A DNA stretch of 64,000 bases from Candidatus Gastranaerophilales bacterium (GCA_944325545.1 CALVAM010000005.1:25392-89391), one strand, 5' to 3'; positions 1 to 9,440 are shown, counted from the first letter of the stretch. Made by a program: numbers and translations. The notes: generated from the letters alone by a model not told the origin.

Positions 1-22
1 AACCAAAAATAATATACTCCGC

Positions 23-50
23 TTGACATTAATAAAAACGTCACTATAAA
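23..50 (+). promoter_or_regulatory. Predicted sigma70 promoter with no gene downstream
   Basis: TTGACA at 23-28 and TATAAA at 45-50, spaced 16 bp; a TATAAT also lies a little further on. It fires rightward into a stretch with no convincing ORF that ends at the hairpin at 142-189, so it is either the promoter of a small RNA or a chance match. Confidence 0.5.
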
Positions 51-56
51 ATGTAT

Positions 57-188
57 AATTTTAGAATTATGTTTTTTTCTTGCCAAAATGCTATCCTTCT
101 TAATGTGATTTAATCATTGTAACATATATTAAGATAAACGAGAAGTGGCGGGTTTTTGATTAAAGTCAAAAACCCGCCACTTCTTTTT
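57..188 (+). ncRNA. Candidate small RNA ending at an intrinsic terminator
   Basis: The stretch lies between a good promoter (23-50) and a strong hairpin followed by a T tract on the plus strand. The only short frame, 14 codons from ATG 69-71, has no ribosome binding site. The RNA would be about 130 nt and would finish just before the 3' end of the convergent clpB gene. No known RNA family was recognised. The alternative is that the hairpin only terminates clpB and the promoter is fortuitous. Confidence 0.3.
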
Positions 189-189
189 T
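142..189 (+). terminator. Intrinsic terminator, strong, possibly bidirectional
   Basis: A perfect 18-bp inverted repeat (142-159 with 166-183, 6-nt loop) with a GC-rich core is followed on the plus strand by six Ts. Read on the minus strand it follows the clpB stop codon, but the T run on that side is short. Confidence 0.8.
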
Positions 190-194
190 ATCTA

Positions 195-2792
195 TTATCT
201 TTCAAAAACTAATTCATCATTTTTTACATCTATCTTAATATTATCACCATCAATGAATTTTTGAGAAAGTAATAATTTAGATAAAGGATTTTCAACTAAT
301 TGACGAATTACACGTTTAAGAGGTCTTGCACCATAAATTGGGTTAAATCCTCTTGTTGCAAGGAATTCTTTTGCATCATCAGTTATTTCAAAAGTAATAT
401 TTTTATCTTTTAATAAATTTCTCAAATGTTCCATTTGAATATCAACTATAGCAGATAATTGTTGTAAAGTAAGAGCTTTAAAGAAAATTGTTTCATCAAC
501 TCTGTTTAGAAATTCAGGTTTAAAGCGTTCTCTCATAACCGCCATGACTTTTTCCTTTGTTTCTTCAAAATTACTGTTATTTACAGCGGCATTTAAAGAG
601 TCTTCCAAAATTATTTCGCTACCGATATTACTTGTCATAATAATAACTGTATTTTTGAAATCAACAGTTCTTCCCTTAGAATCAGTAAGTCTACCATCAT
701 CAAAGATTTGAAGCATAATATTAAATACATCAGGATGAGCTTTTTCGATTTCATCAAATAATACAACTGAATAAGGTTTTCTTCTAACAGCTTCAGTAAG
801 TTGTCCGCCTTCTTCATATCCAACATATCCAGGAGGAGCTCCAACTAATCTTGCTACGTTATGTTTTTCCATGTATTCTGACATATCAATTCTAATGATT
901 GCATCTTCATCATTGAATAAAAACTCTGCAAGAGTCTTAGCAAGTTCTGTTTTACCAACACCGGTAGGACCAAGGAATATAAAAGTTCCAATAGGACGTT
1001 TAGGGTCTTTTAATCCAGAACGAGCACGTCTTATTGCATCTGAAACTGTATTAACAGCTTCATCTTGCCCAATTAAACGTTTGTGTAAAACATCTTCCAT
1101 TCTTAGTAATTTTTGCATTTCGCTTTCAACTAGTCTGTTTACAGGAATACCTGTCCATTTGCTAACTATTTCAGCAATATCATCCCCGCTTATTTCTTCT
1201 TTTAGAAGTTGATTTTCACTTCGTTCTTTTCCTTGAATAGATTGTAATTTCTTTTCAAGTTCCATTAATTTACCGTATTTAAGTTCAGCAGCTGTTTGTA
1301 AATCTGTATTTCTTTCTGCTTCAGCTATTTTAGTTTTGACTTTATCAATTTCTTCTTTAATTCCGGCTTCACCTGTAATTGTATTTTTTTCAACTTCCCA
1401 TTGTGCTTTTAGTTTAGAAATTTTGCCTTCTAAATCGTCAATTTCACTGGTTAATTTATCAATTTTTGCAATACATTCAGGAGAAGTTTCTTTTTTCAAT
1501 GCTTCTCTTTCAATTTCAAGTTGAATTTTTTGTCTTAACATAACATCAATTTCTTCCGGCATAGAATCAATTTCAATTCTTAAAGCAGAAGCTGCTTCAT
1601 CAATTAAATCAATAGCTTTATCCGGTAAGAATCTGTCTGTTATATATCTGTCAGAAAGTTGAGCAGCAGCAATTAAAGCACTGTCAAGAATTCTTACTCC
1701 GTGGTGAACTTCATATTTTTCTTTTAACCCTCTTAAAATTGAAATTGTATCCTCAACAGAAGGTTCATCAACTAAAACCGGTTGAAAACGTCTTTCTAAA
1801 GCCGGATCTTTTTCAATATATTTACGATATTCATTAATAGTAGTTGCACCAATTGTTCTTAATTCACCTCTTGCAAGCATTGGTTTTAAAAGGTTGCCTG
1901 CATCCATAGAACCTTCTGTGGCTCCGGCTCCGACAACTGTATGTAATTCATCAATAAACATAACAATTTCACCGTTTGAATCTTGAACTTCTTTTAAAAC
2001 AGCTTTTAAACGCTCTTCAAATTCCCCTCTAAATTTAGCACCTGCAACTAATGCACCTAAATCAAGGGATATTAATTTTACATTTTTTAAACTTTCAGGA
2101 ACATCTCCTCTAATAATTCTTTGTGCTAAACCTTCAACAATAGCAGTTTTACCAACCCCAGGTTCACCAATTAAGACAGGGTTGTTTTTTGTTCTTCTGT
2201 TTAATACTTGTATAATACGTCTAACTTCTTCATCACGACCGATTACAGGATCTAATTTCCCTTTTCTGGCTCTTTCTGTTAAGTCAGTTGAATATTTTTC
2301 AAGAGCTTTCATATTTTCTTCTGCATTTTTACTATCCACTTTTTTATTACCTCTAATTTTTTTCATAACATTTAAAATTGAATTTGTATCGACATTATTA
2401 CGTTTTAATAAATCCTTTATAAAAGAATTTTCCAACTTAGTCATTGCAATTAAGATACATTCAATACCTATAAACTCATCTTTTAAAGCTTCTGCTTCAC
2501 TAGTTGCAATTTCTAACAAAGAATTAGTTTCTCTTGATAAAAACACTTGTTGAGAAACACTTGGAGATGAAATAGTAGGATATTCTTTAATTTTTGTGAC
2601 TATTGAATTAATGAAATTTTGATTTAATAATTTCAATTCTTCCAAATAATCTTTTGCAATACCTTTATCCTCAATCATTGCAATCATAATGTGTTCAGGC
2701 TGAACTTCAGTATTCTTATAAAAATCTTTTTTAGCATTTGCCGCAAATATAATTTCTTGCGAATAATTAGTAAATTTTTCAAAATTAATCAT
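195..2792 (-). CDS. clpB: ATP-dependent chaperone ClpB
   Basis: ClpB is a hexameric AAA+ disaggregase that works with DnaK to pull proteins out of aggregates in the cytoplasm. The 865-residue length is normal for the family. The order is an N-terminal Clp repeat domain, a first AAA+ module with Walker A GEPGVGKT near residue 207, a coiled-coil middle domain rich in E/K/L (about 400-530), and a second AAA+ module with GPTGVGKT near 610. The middle domain separates ClpB from ClpA/ClpC. A GGAG ribosome binding site precedes the ATG. It appears to be monocistronic; no clear HrcA or heat-shock operator was seen upstream. Confidence 0.97.
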   Translation of the reverse strand: MINFEKFTNYSQEIIFAANAKKDFYKNTEVQPEHIMIAMIEDKGIAKDYLEELKLLNQNFINSIVTKIKEYPTISSPSVSQQVFLSRETNSLLEIATSEAEALKDEFIGIECILIAMTKLENSFIKDLLKRNNVDTNSILNVMKKIRGNKKVDSKNAEENMKALEKYSTDLTERARKGKLDPVIGRDEEVRRIIQVLNRRTKNNPVLIGEPGVGKTAIVEGLAQRIIRGDVPESLKNVKLISLDLGALVAGAKFRGEFEERLKAVLKEVQDSNGEIVMFIDELHTVVGAGATEGSMDAGNLLKPMLARGELRTIGATTINEYRKYIEKDPALERRFQPVLVDEPSVEDTISILRGLKEKYEVHHGVRILDSALIAAAQLSDRYITDRFLPDKAIDLIDEAASALRIEIDSMPEEIDVMLRQKIQLEIEREALKKETSPECIAKIDKLTSEIDDLEGKISKLKAQWEVEKNTITGEAGIKEEIDKVKTKIAEAERNTDLQTAAELKYGKLMELEKKLQSIQGKERSENQLLKEEISGDDIAEIVSKWTGIPVNRLVESEMQKLLRMEDVLHKRLIGQDEAVNTVSDAIRRARSGLKDPKRPIGTFIFLGPTGVGKTELAKTLAEFLFNDEDAIIRIDMSEYMEKHNVARLVGAPPGYVGYEEGGQLTEAVRRKPYSVVLFDEIEKAHPDVFNIMLQIFDDGRLTDSKGRTVDFKNTVIIMTSNIGSEIILEDSLNAAVNNSNFEETKEKVMAVMRERFKPEFLNRVDETIFFKALTLQQLSAIVDIQMEHLRNLLKDKNITFEITDDAKEFLATRGFNPIYGARPLKRVIRQLVENPLSKLLLSQKFIDGDNIKIDVKNDELVFER

Positions 2793-2907
2793 AGTTTTAA
2801 CTCCGTTTGGGGTAAATATATTTTATATTTTTAATTTTACCCACTAATTTTATTTTAATGCTATTTAAAAAAAATCAAGATTTTTTAATTATTAATTAAT
2901 TATTTAA

Positions 2908-2946
2908 TAAAAACAGGATAAAGAAAAATCTCTATCCTGTTTTTTG
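2908..2946 (-). terminator. Intrinsic terminator downstream of tsf
   Basis: The inverted repeat AAACAGGATA (2911-2920) / TATCCTGTTT (2933-2942) is flanked by A and T runs on both sides. It lies just past the tsf stop codon and ahead of clpB. Confidence 0.75.
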
Positions 2947-2962
2947 TTATATTTTATTAAAC

Positions 2963-3826
2963 TTATTTGTTTAATTGGCTCATAACTTCGTCGGCGAAGT
3001 TATCGTTTCTTTTTTCTAAACCTTCACCAAGAACAAATCTATCAAATTTAACAATGTCAAATTTTCCAGAAATCAATTGTTCAATAGTTTGTTCAGGATT
3101 TTTAACGAATGGTTGTTCTACTAAACATCTATGTGCCATTAATTTATTAACACGACCTTCAACGATTTTAGCTCTTATTTGTTCAGGTTTTTTAGCTAGA
3201 TCTTCTTTTCCCATTTCTATTCTAGTTTCTTCTTCAATTACTTCTTGAGGAATGTCTTTTCTAGAAACAAATTCAGGAGCAGAAGATGCAATGTGTAAGC
3301 AAATATCTTTAGCAAGAGTTTCGTCTTTTGCACTAGTTTGAAGAAGAACACCAATTTTACCATTGTGAATGTATGTTGCAACATTACCTTCATATCTTAC
3401 AAATCTTCTTACAGTAATTTTTTCCCCTATAGAAGCAATTTTTTCTTTAATAACATCGGAAATTATTTTACCGCATTTAGGGCAAGTTGTAGCTAATAAA
3501 GCATCAACATCAGCAGGATTAGATTCTGCAACAAGTTGAGCTAGGCCATTTGTTAATTCGATAAATTCAGCATTTTTAGCAACGAAGTCTGTTTCGCAGT
3601 TAACTTCAATCATTGCTCCAACTGAGTCAGAAACATAAGATCCGATTCTGCCTTCAGCAGCAATTCTACCCATTTTCTTATCAGCAGAAGCAATACCTTT
3701 TTGACGTAAAACTTCCATTGCTTTTTCCATATCTCCATCTACTTCTACTAATGCTTTTTTAGCATCCATCATGCCAGCACCAGTTTTATCACGAAGTTCT
3801 TTTACCATTGTAGCTGTAATATTCAT
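2963..3826 (-). CDS. tsf: Translation elongation factor Ts
   Basis: EF-Ts exchanges GDP for GTP on EF-Tu. The N-terminal UBA-like domain (ITATMVKELRDKTGAGMMDAKK) and the core motif IEVNCETDFVAKN are diagnostic. At 287 residues it is a full-length, two-subdomain form. An oddity is a CPKC pair at residues 115-118, in the loop after the TDFVA core, which could bind a metal or form a disulfide; I do not recall this from typical EF-Ts. It sits downstream of rpsB in the usual rpsB-tsf order, with a 151-bp spacer carrying a small repeat. Confidence 0.97.
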   Translation of the reverse strand: MNITATMVKELRDKTGAGMMDAKKALVEVDGDMEKAMEVLRQKGIASADKKMGRIAAEGRIGSYVSDSVGAMIEVNCETDFVAKNAEFIELTNGLAQLVAESNPADVDALLATTCPKCGKIISDVIKEKIASIGEKITVRRFVRYEGNVATYIHNGKIGVLLQTSAKDETLAKDICLHIASSAPEFVSRKDIPQEVIEEETRIEMGKEDLAKKPEQIRAKIVEGRVNKLMAHRCLVEQPFVKNPEQTIEQLISGKFDIVKFDRFVLGEGLEKRNDNFADEVMSQLNK

Positions 3827-3859
3827 TTATAATTCTCCTTATTTTTTGAACAAGTGAGG

Positions 3860-3903
3860 AGTGAATAGTGAATAGTGAACAGATATTATCTTATCCACTA
3901 TTC
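3860..3903. repeat. Heptamer tandem repeat with hairpin potential between rpsB and tsf
   Basis: Three 7-bp units, AGTGAAT, AGTGAAT and AGTGAAC, occupy 3860-3880. GAATAGTG (3870-3877) is matched by an inverted copy CACTATTC (3896-3903), so the rpsB-tsf spacer can fold. It may attenuate or process the transcript, or be a mini-repeat remnant. Confidence 0.5.
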
Positions 3904-3977
3904 CTAAATCACAACTCTATTTCAATATTTGTAGTTAAAAAGTTATAATTATTAATTACCATTCTTTTTTGTTGTAA

Positions 3978-4739
3978 TTATACAGAAGCTACTTCTTCTA
4001 CCCCAGCATCAGCAGCTGTTATAGATTCAATTTTCTTTGTATTAGCATTGTTTTCTCTTAATTGTTTACCTTCTAATACAGCATCAGCAAGTTTAGAAGC
4101 AATTAATTTGATAGAACGGATAGCATCATCATTACCAGGGATGATGTAGTTGATTCCATCAGGATTAGCATTTGTATCAGCTAAACAGATAACAGGAATG
4201 TTTAATTTGTTAGCTTCTGCAATTGCGATATCTTCTTTTGCTTGGTCTACAACGAAGATAATATCAGGTAAACCACGCATTTCTTTAATACCGCCTAAAG
4301 TTTTGCTTAATTTTGCTAATTGTCTGTTTAATTGAGCTTGTTCTTTTTTAGGTAATTTTTCAGCGTGACCTGAGTTAATGAAATCTTCTAATTCTCTTAA
4401 TTTGTTAACTCTGCCTCTGATAGTTTCAAAGTTAGTTAGCATACCGCCTAACCATCTTCTGTTAATATAGTAAGCACCTGCTCTTGTAGCTTCTTCTGCA
4501 ACAACTTCAGCTGCTTGTTTTTTAGTACCAACAAAAAGAACATTTCTTCCTTTTGCTGCATATTCTCTAACTGCTTCATAAGCTGCATCTAATAAATCGG
4601 TAGTTTTTCTTAAATCAAGAATATAAATACCGTTTCTTGCACCATAAATATATGGTTTCATTTTTGGATTCCAATGTTGTGTTTGGTGTCCGAAGTGAAC
4701 TCCAGCTTCTAAAAGTTCAATAAGTGATGCTACTGACAT
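3978..4739 (-). CDS. rpsB: 30S ribosomal protein S2
   Basis: S2 binds the small ribosomal subunit near the head and is needed for S1 recruitment. The 253-residue protein begins with the family signature ([19 protein letters not shown]) and contains [12 protein letters not shown] and the PDIIFVVDQ... [13 protein letters not shown] block. The C-terminal tail after residue 225 is acidic and variable, as usual. It is followed by tsf on the same strand and preceded by a long untranslated leader. Confidence 0.98.
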   Translation of the reverse strand: MSVASLIELLEAGVHFGHQTQHWNPKMKPYIYGARNGIYILDLRKTTDLLDAAYEAVREYAAKGRNVLFVGTKKQAAEVVAEEATRAGAYYINRRWLGGMLTNFETIRGRVNKLRELEDFINSGHAEKLPKKEQAQLNRQLAKLSKTLGGIKEMRGLPDIIFVVDQAKEDIAIAEANKLNIPVICLADTNANPDGINYIIPGNDDAIRSIKLIASKLADAVLEGKQLRENNANTKKIESITAADAGVEEVASV

Positions 4740-4900
4740 CTTTTGTCTCCTTTGTTTTCTAACTTGTTTTACTACGGGCTATATTGCTCCATCGGGAGGG
4801 GTAAGTAAATTCTTTCTGAATTTATTATTCCCTGTTTTATTCCGACTAGGGTTATACCTATCGACCAATGTAACCAACTAAATGTTAGTATAAACATGCT
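4740..4900 (-). promoter_or_regulatory. rpsB 5' leader with hairpin
   Basis: About 200 bp without an ORF precede rpsB. On the minus strand a -10-like TATACT lies near 4885-4892. Downstream a stem-loop forms from TAAATTC/GAATTTA (4806-4824), extendable outward through GGG/CCC (4799-4835). A clean -35 element is not evident. Autogenous control by S2 is known for rpsB leaders in other bacteria; whether this leader does that is inference. Confidence 0.4.
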
Positions 4901-4951
4901 TTTCTGGCAAGTTCTAGCGTTACATTTGTTTAAAATTTTTATTTTAAAATT

Positions 4952-5596
4952 TTATAGAATTATTTTTTTGTAATTTTTTACAATTAATTCTGGATACTTA
5001 TTTTTTAATTCATTTATTTTTTTAGTTGATAATTTGCCTGAAAAATCCGCTTTAATTTTTGGTTTTGAATTCCCTCTTATACCTAATAAATCTCCAAATT
5101 TTGTTTTTATTAATTTAAAATAATTCCCTGCATATTCTGTTACTCCAAGCCAAGGATCAATTACTAACGCTTCTTTACTTTTAAAAGAATATTTCTTATT
5201 CGGCTCAATTTTTTTATTAGTAATAAAAGCAACTTCATGTTTTTCAAAACCTTTTCCAGCAAAAATTTTTCCGACATAAATATTTTTTTGTCCATTAATT
5301 TTTGCAATTAGTTCTGCCAGTTTGGATTCTTCAGAACAATTTCCCAATTTATTCTGTAAACAATTTATTATGTGTTTATAAGAATTTTTTTCATCCATTT
5401 CTATATTCATACGATGTGAGGCTAATTTTAAAGAATCCCTCATATCCATATTTCCCCAAAAAAATCTATTTGCTTCTGATTTATTTATTAAATAATGATT
5501 TCTACTTACAGAAATATGTGGGTATTGTGAATGAGCTTTTCTTGTTATTATATCTGCCATTCTTATATGTTCATTTCTACTTCTAAAATTTATCAT
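4952..5596 (-). CDS. Predicted papain-like cysteine protease or deamidase, unknown role
   Basis: This 214-residue protein has no recognised name. It shows an ordered Cys-His-Asp set in typical local contexts: GNC at 85-87 followed by an acidic/helical stretch (C87), KHEVAFI with H120, and ALVIDPWLG with D147. That layout resembles papain-like and PMT-C3-like hydrolases and several secreted effectors. There is no signal peptide or membrane segment; the C-terminal third is Lys-rich. It stands alone between the rpsB leader and a divergent glycosidase gene. Function is inferred from the triad only; it could be an effector or a housekeeping peptidase. Confidence 0.5.
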   Translation of the reverse strand: MINFRSRNEHIRMADIITRKAHSQYPHISVSRNHYLINKSEANRFFWGNMDMRDSLKLASHRMNIEMDEKNSYKHIINCLQNKLGNCSEESKLAELIAKINGQKNIYVGKIFAGKGFEKHEVAFITNKKIEPNKKYSFKSKEALVIDPWLGVTEYAGNYFKLIKTKFGDLLGIRGNSKPKIKADFSGKLSTKKINELKNKYPELIVKNYKKIIL

Positions 5597-5658
5597 ATTC
5601 TCGATAAAACTTCTAAAGATAAAATTTGTTATTTTTATTAATATAACTTTACAATTAT

Positions 5659-5687
5659 TTGTAAAAAATATATATGCGTGATATGAT
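5659..5687 (+). promoter_or_regulatory. Predicted sigma70 promoter of the glycosidase gene
   Basis: TTGTAA (5659-5664) and TATGAT (5682-5687) are separated by exactly 17 bp, about 50 bp upstream of the ATG at 5738, which has the ribosome binding site AAAGGAG. Confidence 0.6.
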
Positions 5688-5737
5688 TCTTATACAAATC
5701 CGATTAATCACAATTTTTATATAAAGGAGAGTACCCT

Positions 5738-8014
5738 ATGTTAGATTTTTTGTTTAAAAAAGAGACTGCAAACTCTTGTGATAATTTAAACAATTTTTAT
5801 TCTAAGTTAAAGAATTTATATCCGGATAAAAATATTTCAGAAGAAAGAAAAGAGTATTTAAAATCAACAGTTCAAAAATACGGGTATCTTCCTTATCCAC
5901 AAGTTAAGGCTTTAGAAGAATTAACAAATGCAGAAGTTCTTTATGCTTTAGAGACAAAATGGGAATTGAATGGCGTATTTAAAGATGGAAGTTTTAATTT
6001 TACAAAAGCAAGTGTTCTTGCAAGAAACAATGTAAAAGATTCTTCTTGGTTACAAAAAGAAGGTCATAATATAAAGCTTACAAACTTAGCAGGTTTAGGA
6101 AATGGAAATAATTCTAAAGACTGTGGAAAATTTATGGATTGGATGAGACAATTATTAATTCTTCCAAGCGGAAATTTAGAAAATAATATCTTTTCTACAA
6201 CAATGTATTTAATTCCATTCCATCCAAGAGAATTTGGGTGTGCATATTTGCCAACTGCAAGTTGTGTAAGTCCAAACTTAGAAGATAGTGTTATAAAAGA
6301 TAAAACCGGTTTGAATGCTGACGAACAAGTTAAAATGTTTATTCAATTAACACAATTGGCAGGACATCCTGTAATTTATGATATACTCCCTCAAACAGGT
6401 CGTTTTTCTAAAATAGTTTTAACAAATCCTGATTGTGCAAGATGGTTTGATATTAATGCTATTATTGAAGAATTGATCAAGAATGTAGATGATGTCGTTT
6501 CAAAACTTTCTGATAAATATTCAAAAGAAGATTTAGAAATTGTAAGCAATATTTACAAAAAAGATATTAAAGGCGAAAGCTATGGTGATTTGACGGAACA
6601 TTATAAGAAAATTTTTAATGAAATTAATGAAAAATTAAGACAAACAAAGATTTTCTTATCAAATTCAATGTTAGAAAAAAGTATTCAGGATAAATTACAT
6701 AAAAAAGCTCGTACTTTGATTAATAAGTTTGCAAAAAATAATCGTGGTAAGAAAATGTCTGAAAAAGATATTTTAAATCAAAGTGAAATTATTCAAGGTT
6801 TAATATCAGAAGGAATGTGGCCGGCACCTGGCGGAGCCTGGTGTTCCGCAGGAGTTCCTGTGTTTGATAAAATGAGTGAGGGAGCTTCTTATCCAACATT
6901 TAAACATTATAAATACGATGGAATGGATGTTTCTAAATATGCTAATTTAGATTGTCAAACTCCATATTATTTTGTATGTTTGGAAAATGGTAAATATAAT
7001 AATGATGTTGTTAAGTTTTTTATTGATTATATGAAAAATTTACAAGAAGAATACAATTTTGATGGCTTTAGAGTTGATCATATTGACCATATTGTAGATA
7101 GAGTTTCAGAAGAAAATGGGGTTCCGATAAGTTACAGAGCTCCGAGAAAAGTCCTTGGAATGTTAAATACAGCAATGAAGGAAAAAATTCCATATTTTGC
7201 GACTTTAGCGGAATACATGCTATGGGATAATTATTTCAAAGAATATCATCAAGATATGAATTTTGATTTGTTGTGGGGAAATGATATTGTTTCTCAAAGT
7301 TATAAAACTCCTGAAGCGATTGCAGAAGATAATTTAAATCTTTCAAATTATAACGTATCTGTAAAAAAATCTACTCCACTATCAATTTTGAAATCATACA
7401 ATAACCAAGATGGAGAATTTGAAGCAATTGATAGATATCCTGCTCAATTGGGGCAACAAGGTGCATTATTTAAATGGTTTAAATATAAATTCCTTCCGGG
7501 AGGACGTCATGCTCAAAGACCGGTTATGTATATTGATGGAGATGAATCATTTACAAATGGTGGTATGGAATATGTAATAGGAAACGAAGTTTCAATGAAA
7601 AGAGAAAAAGATTATGATTTCTTCTCTAAATTTGATGCATTAGATAGATTTGTTAAGAATTCTCCTGTTATAACTGATGGAGAAGCTCATATAATCAGAC
7701 AAGATGATGACGGTTTTGTTGTATGGCAAATACAAAAAGAAGGTTTAAAAAATTCTATTTTAGTTGTTGCCAATTTCCATTCTCCTACTGAAAAAATTTT
7801 GAGAGAAGAAAACGGAAATTCTTGGTCAGAAATTGTTGAAGGAAGAGAAGTATTTGATAAAACAATTGAGCTTTCTTGTGATTATTCAATTGTTTCAGAA
7901 TTTAGATTTGATGGGGTCGACTACATTGAAGAAAAATTTGTAGCAGCAACTAATTCTCTTTCTTTCGGGAAATTGATGCCGGGAGAATTTAAATTCTTTA
8001 CAGTAATTAAATAA
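5738..8014 (+). CDS. GH13-like glycosidase (alpha-amylase superfamily)
   Basis: This 758-residue cytoplasmic protein (no signal peptide) has the conserved blocks of the alpha-amylase superfamily: a beta-strand VIYDILP near 215 (region I-like), FDGFRVDHIDH near 449 with the nucleophile Asp (region II), and a strand ATLAEYMLW near 488 with the acid/base Glu (region III). Region IV, normally NHD, is not obvious; YIDGDESF near 607 may occupy its place. The N-terminal 200 residues and an insert of about 130 residues before region II (230-370, Lys/Asp-rich) are unusual for small amylases. It probably acts on storage glucan or maltodextrin. The substrate cannot be told from sequence. Confidence 0.7.
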   Translation: MLDFLFKKETANSCDNLNNFYSKLKNLYPDKNISEERKEYLKSTVQKYGYLPYPQVKALEELTNAEVLYALETKWELNGVFKDGSFNFTKASVLARNNVKDSSWLQKEGHNIKLTNLAGLGNGNNSKDCGKFMDWMRQLLILPSGNLENNIFSTTMYLIPFHPREFGCAYLPTASCVSPNLEDSVIKDKTGLNADEQVKMFIQLTQLAGHPVIYDILPQTGRFSKIVLTNPDCARWFDINAIIEELIKNVDDVVSKLSDKYSKEDLEIVSNIYKKDIKGESYGDLTEHYKKIFNEINEKLRQTKIFLSNSMLEKSIQDKLHKKARTLINKFAKNNRGKKMSEKDILNQSEIIQGLISEGMWPAPGGAWCSAGVPVFDKMSEGASYPTFKHYKYDGMDVSKYANLDCQTPYYFVCLENGKYNNDVVKFFIDYMKNLQEEYNFDGFRVDHIDHIVDRVSEENGVPISYRAPRKVLGMLNTAMKEKIPYFATLAEYMLWDNYFKEYHQDMNFDLLWGNDIVSQSYKTPEAIAEDNLNLSNYNVSVKKSTPLSILKSYNNQDGEFEAIDRYPAQLGQQGALFKWFKYKFLPGGRHAQRPVMYIDGDESFTNGGMEYVIGNEVSMKREKDYDFFSKFDALDRFVKNSPVITDGEAHIIRQDDDGFVVWQIQKEGLKNSILVVANFHSPTEKILREENGNSWSEIVEGREVFDKTIELSCDYSIVSEFRFDGVDYIEEKFVAATNSLSFGKLMPGEFKFFTVIK

Positions 8015-8078
8015 TTTTATAAAAAACGGGAAATATAAGTTTCTATAGAAAATTATATTTGCCCCTAGGAGTATAATT

Positions 8079-8106
8079 TACGATTAAGTAAACTACGATT
8101 AAGTAA
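8079..8106. repeat. Short direct repeat
   Basis: Two copies of TACGATTAAGTAA (8079-8091 and 8094-8106), period 15 bp, lie between the glycosidase stop codon and its terminator. Confidence 0.6.
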
Positions 8107-8118
8107 TATAGGGATTCA

Positions 8119-8147
8119 CCGAGCGAAAGCTCGGTTTTCTTTTTTTA
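8119..8147 (+). terminator. Intrinsic terminator of the glycosidase gene
   Basis: CCGAGC-GAAA-GCTCGG (8119-8134) with a GNRA tetraloop, followed by a T-rich run to 8147. Confidence 0.92.
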
Positions 8148-8184
8148 TAAAAGTAAAGAAATGTTTATAATACCTTTGTTAATA

Positions 8185-8213
8185 TTGACTATGAGGTATA
8201 TTTAAAGTATTTT
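8185..8213 (+). promoter_or_regulatory. Predicted sigma70 promoter of yidC
   Basis: TTGACT (8185-8190) and TATTTT (8208-8213), 17 bp apart, 53 bp upstream of the yidC ATG. A perfect palindrome sits immediately downstream at the expected start point. Confidence 0.6.
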
Positions 8214-8217
8214 GAGA

Positions 8218-8235
8218 AGTGTACATTTGTACACT
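8218..8235. promoter_or_regulatory. Candidate operator: perfect 8-bp inverted repeat at the yidC start point
   Basis: AGTGTACA-TT-TGTACACT is a perfect dyad centred about 13 bp past the -10 box, overlapping the predicted transcription start. The position fits a repressor site. It is not followed by a T run, so it is not a terminator. The binding protein is unknown. Confidence 0.5.
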
Positions 8236-8266
8236 TAATAGTACTAGATAATTTAGGGAAGAGAAT

Positions 8267-9349
8267 ATGGATTTTACTACACTAACCATTAAAGTTTTAA
8301 AAATGCTTTCTTTTGCAGGAAGTTACGGATTAGGCATTATTTTATTAACAATAATTGTAAGAGCTGCAATGTGGCCTTTAGGACTTTCACAACAACGTTC
8401 AATGAGAACAATGCAATTATTGCAACCAAAAATGAAAGCAATCCAAGAAAGATATAAAAGTAACCCTCAGGTTATGCAACAAAAAATGATGGAATTTTAT
8501 AAAGAGCATAAATTTAACCCTATGGCTGGATGTTTTCCGCTTCTTATACAAATGCCGATATTTATTTTGTTGTATTCAACATTGATGAGTCCGCAATTTA
8601 TTCAAATAGCAGGTGATTCCCCATTTTTATTTATAAAAAGATTGGACGCTACTTTAAAAACCTCTGCGGGAATTTCTCAAAACGGAACTTTAGGTGTCTC
8701 AAAATATGATACTTTTATGGCAGGTAAAACAGCAAAGGTTTATTTGAAAGGAATTGATGAGCCTCTTGATAATGTAAAAATAGAAAAACCTACAAAAGCT
8801 GTAGAAGTTCAAGGCGATTTAGTCCCTGGTGAAACTGCGGATTTTAAAGTTAGTTTAGATAGTTTAAATTTAAAATTTAGTCAATTAGATCAAATTGAAA
8901 AAGCTGAAATAAATGTAACTGATGTTCAGACAAAAGAAACAGAAAAAATGACTTTTGTAAGAAAAGATGGAATTCTAATTAGCTCAATTCCAACAAAAGA
9001 AGTTAAACAATCATTCCATTATGATGTCTTGTTACTTATTGTTTTATTTGCAGTAACGATGGTTTTCTCACAAAAAGCAATGATGGCAATGAATAAAAAT
9101 GCTGAACAGGATGAAGCTCAAAAGGCTATGCAAAAATCTATGAATACGTTTATGCCTATTATGCTTACATTTACATTTATTATTATTCCAATCCCTGCAG
9201 GTGTTTTATTATATTTGATTTCAAGTAATATTTTTCAAGTAATTCAAACTGTTATTATTAATAAACAGCTTGAAGCAGAGGATGAGAAGAAAGCTAATAA
9301 AGTTGATGATATTGATTTAGCTAATGCTAAAAAAATTCAAGAAAAATAA
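8267..9349 (+). CDS. yidC: Membrane protein insertase YidC/Oxa1 with a large inserted domain
   Basis: YidC inserts and folds inner-membrane proteins with or without SecYEG. The 360-residue protein has the Oxa1 core: a first membrane segment with the groove Arg (LLTIIVRAAMWPL, R32), the cytoplasmic hairpin (LQPKMKAIQERY), membrane segments at about 88-108, 252-272 and 296-328. The large N-terminal P1 domain of proteobacterial YidC is absent. Instead roughly 135 residues (113-250), rich in beta-prone and Gly/Asp/Lys stretches and ending before YDVLLLIVLF, lie between membrane segments 2 and 3, on the trans side. The start has a GGGAAGAG ribosome binding site. Confidence 0.93.
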   Translation: MDFTTLTIKVLKMLSFAGSYGLGIILLTIIVRAAMWPLGLSQQRSMRTMQLLQPKMKAIQERYKSNPQVMQQKMMEFYKEHKFNPMAGCFPLLIQMPIFILLYSTLMSPQFIQIAGDSPFLFIKRLDATLKTSAGISQNGTLGVSKYDTFMAGKTAKVYLKGIDEPLDNVKIEKPTKAVEVQGDLVPGETADFKVSLDSLNLKFSQLDQIEKAEINVTDVQTKETEKMTFVRKDGILISSIPTKEVKQSFHYDVLLLIVLFAVTMVFSQKAMMAMNKNAEQDEAQKAMQKSMNTFMPIMLTFTFIIIPIPAGVLLYLISSNIFQVIQTVIINKQLEAEDEKKANKVDDIDLANAKKIQEK

Positions 9350-9371
9350 CTTTTAAATAAAAATAGTATAG

Positions 9372-9407
9372 AACAACTTCCAGTAAATTGATTGGGAGTT
9401 GTTTTAT
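9372..9407 (+). terminator. Intrinsic terminator after yidC
   Basis: Ten-base-pair stem AACAACTTCC (9372-9381) / GGGAGTTGTT (9394-9403), one G-U pair, followed by TTTATT. Confidence 0.75.
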
Positions 9408-9410
9408 TAA

Positions 9411-9440
9411 TTGTCGAATACTTTTTTATTGGGGTATAAT
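9411..9440 (+). promoter_or_regulatory. Predicted promoter of the small HTH gene
   Basis: TTGTCG (9411-9416) and a consensus TATAAT (9435-9440) with an 18-bp spacer, 21 bp upstream of the ATG at 9462. Confidence 0.6.

Noticed and set aside
69..113. 14-codon leader peptide in the left-edge region
   Set aside because: No ribosome binding site, no amino-acid bias; a chance frame in AT-rich DNA.
871..2553. Plus-strand ORFs opposite clpB
   Set aside because: Antisense to a certain clpB gene; no ribosome binding sites or recognisable domains.
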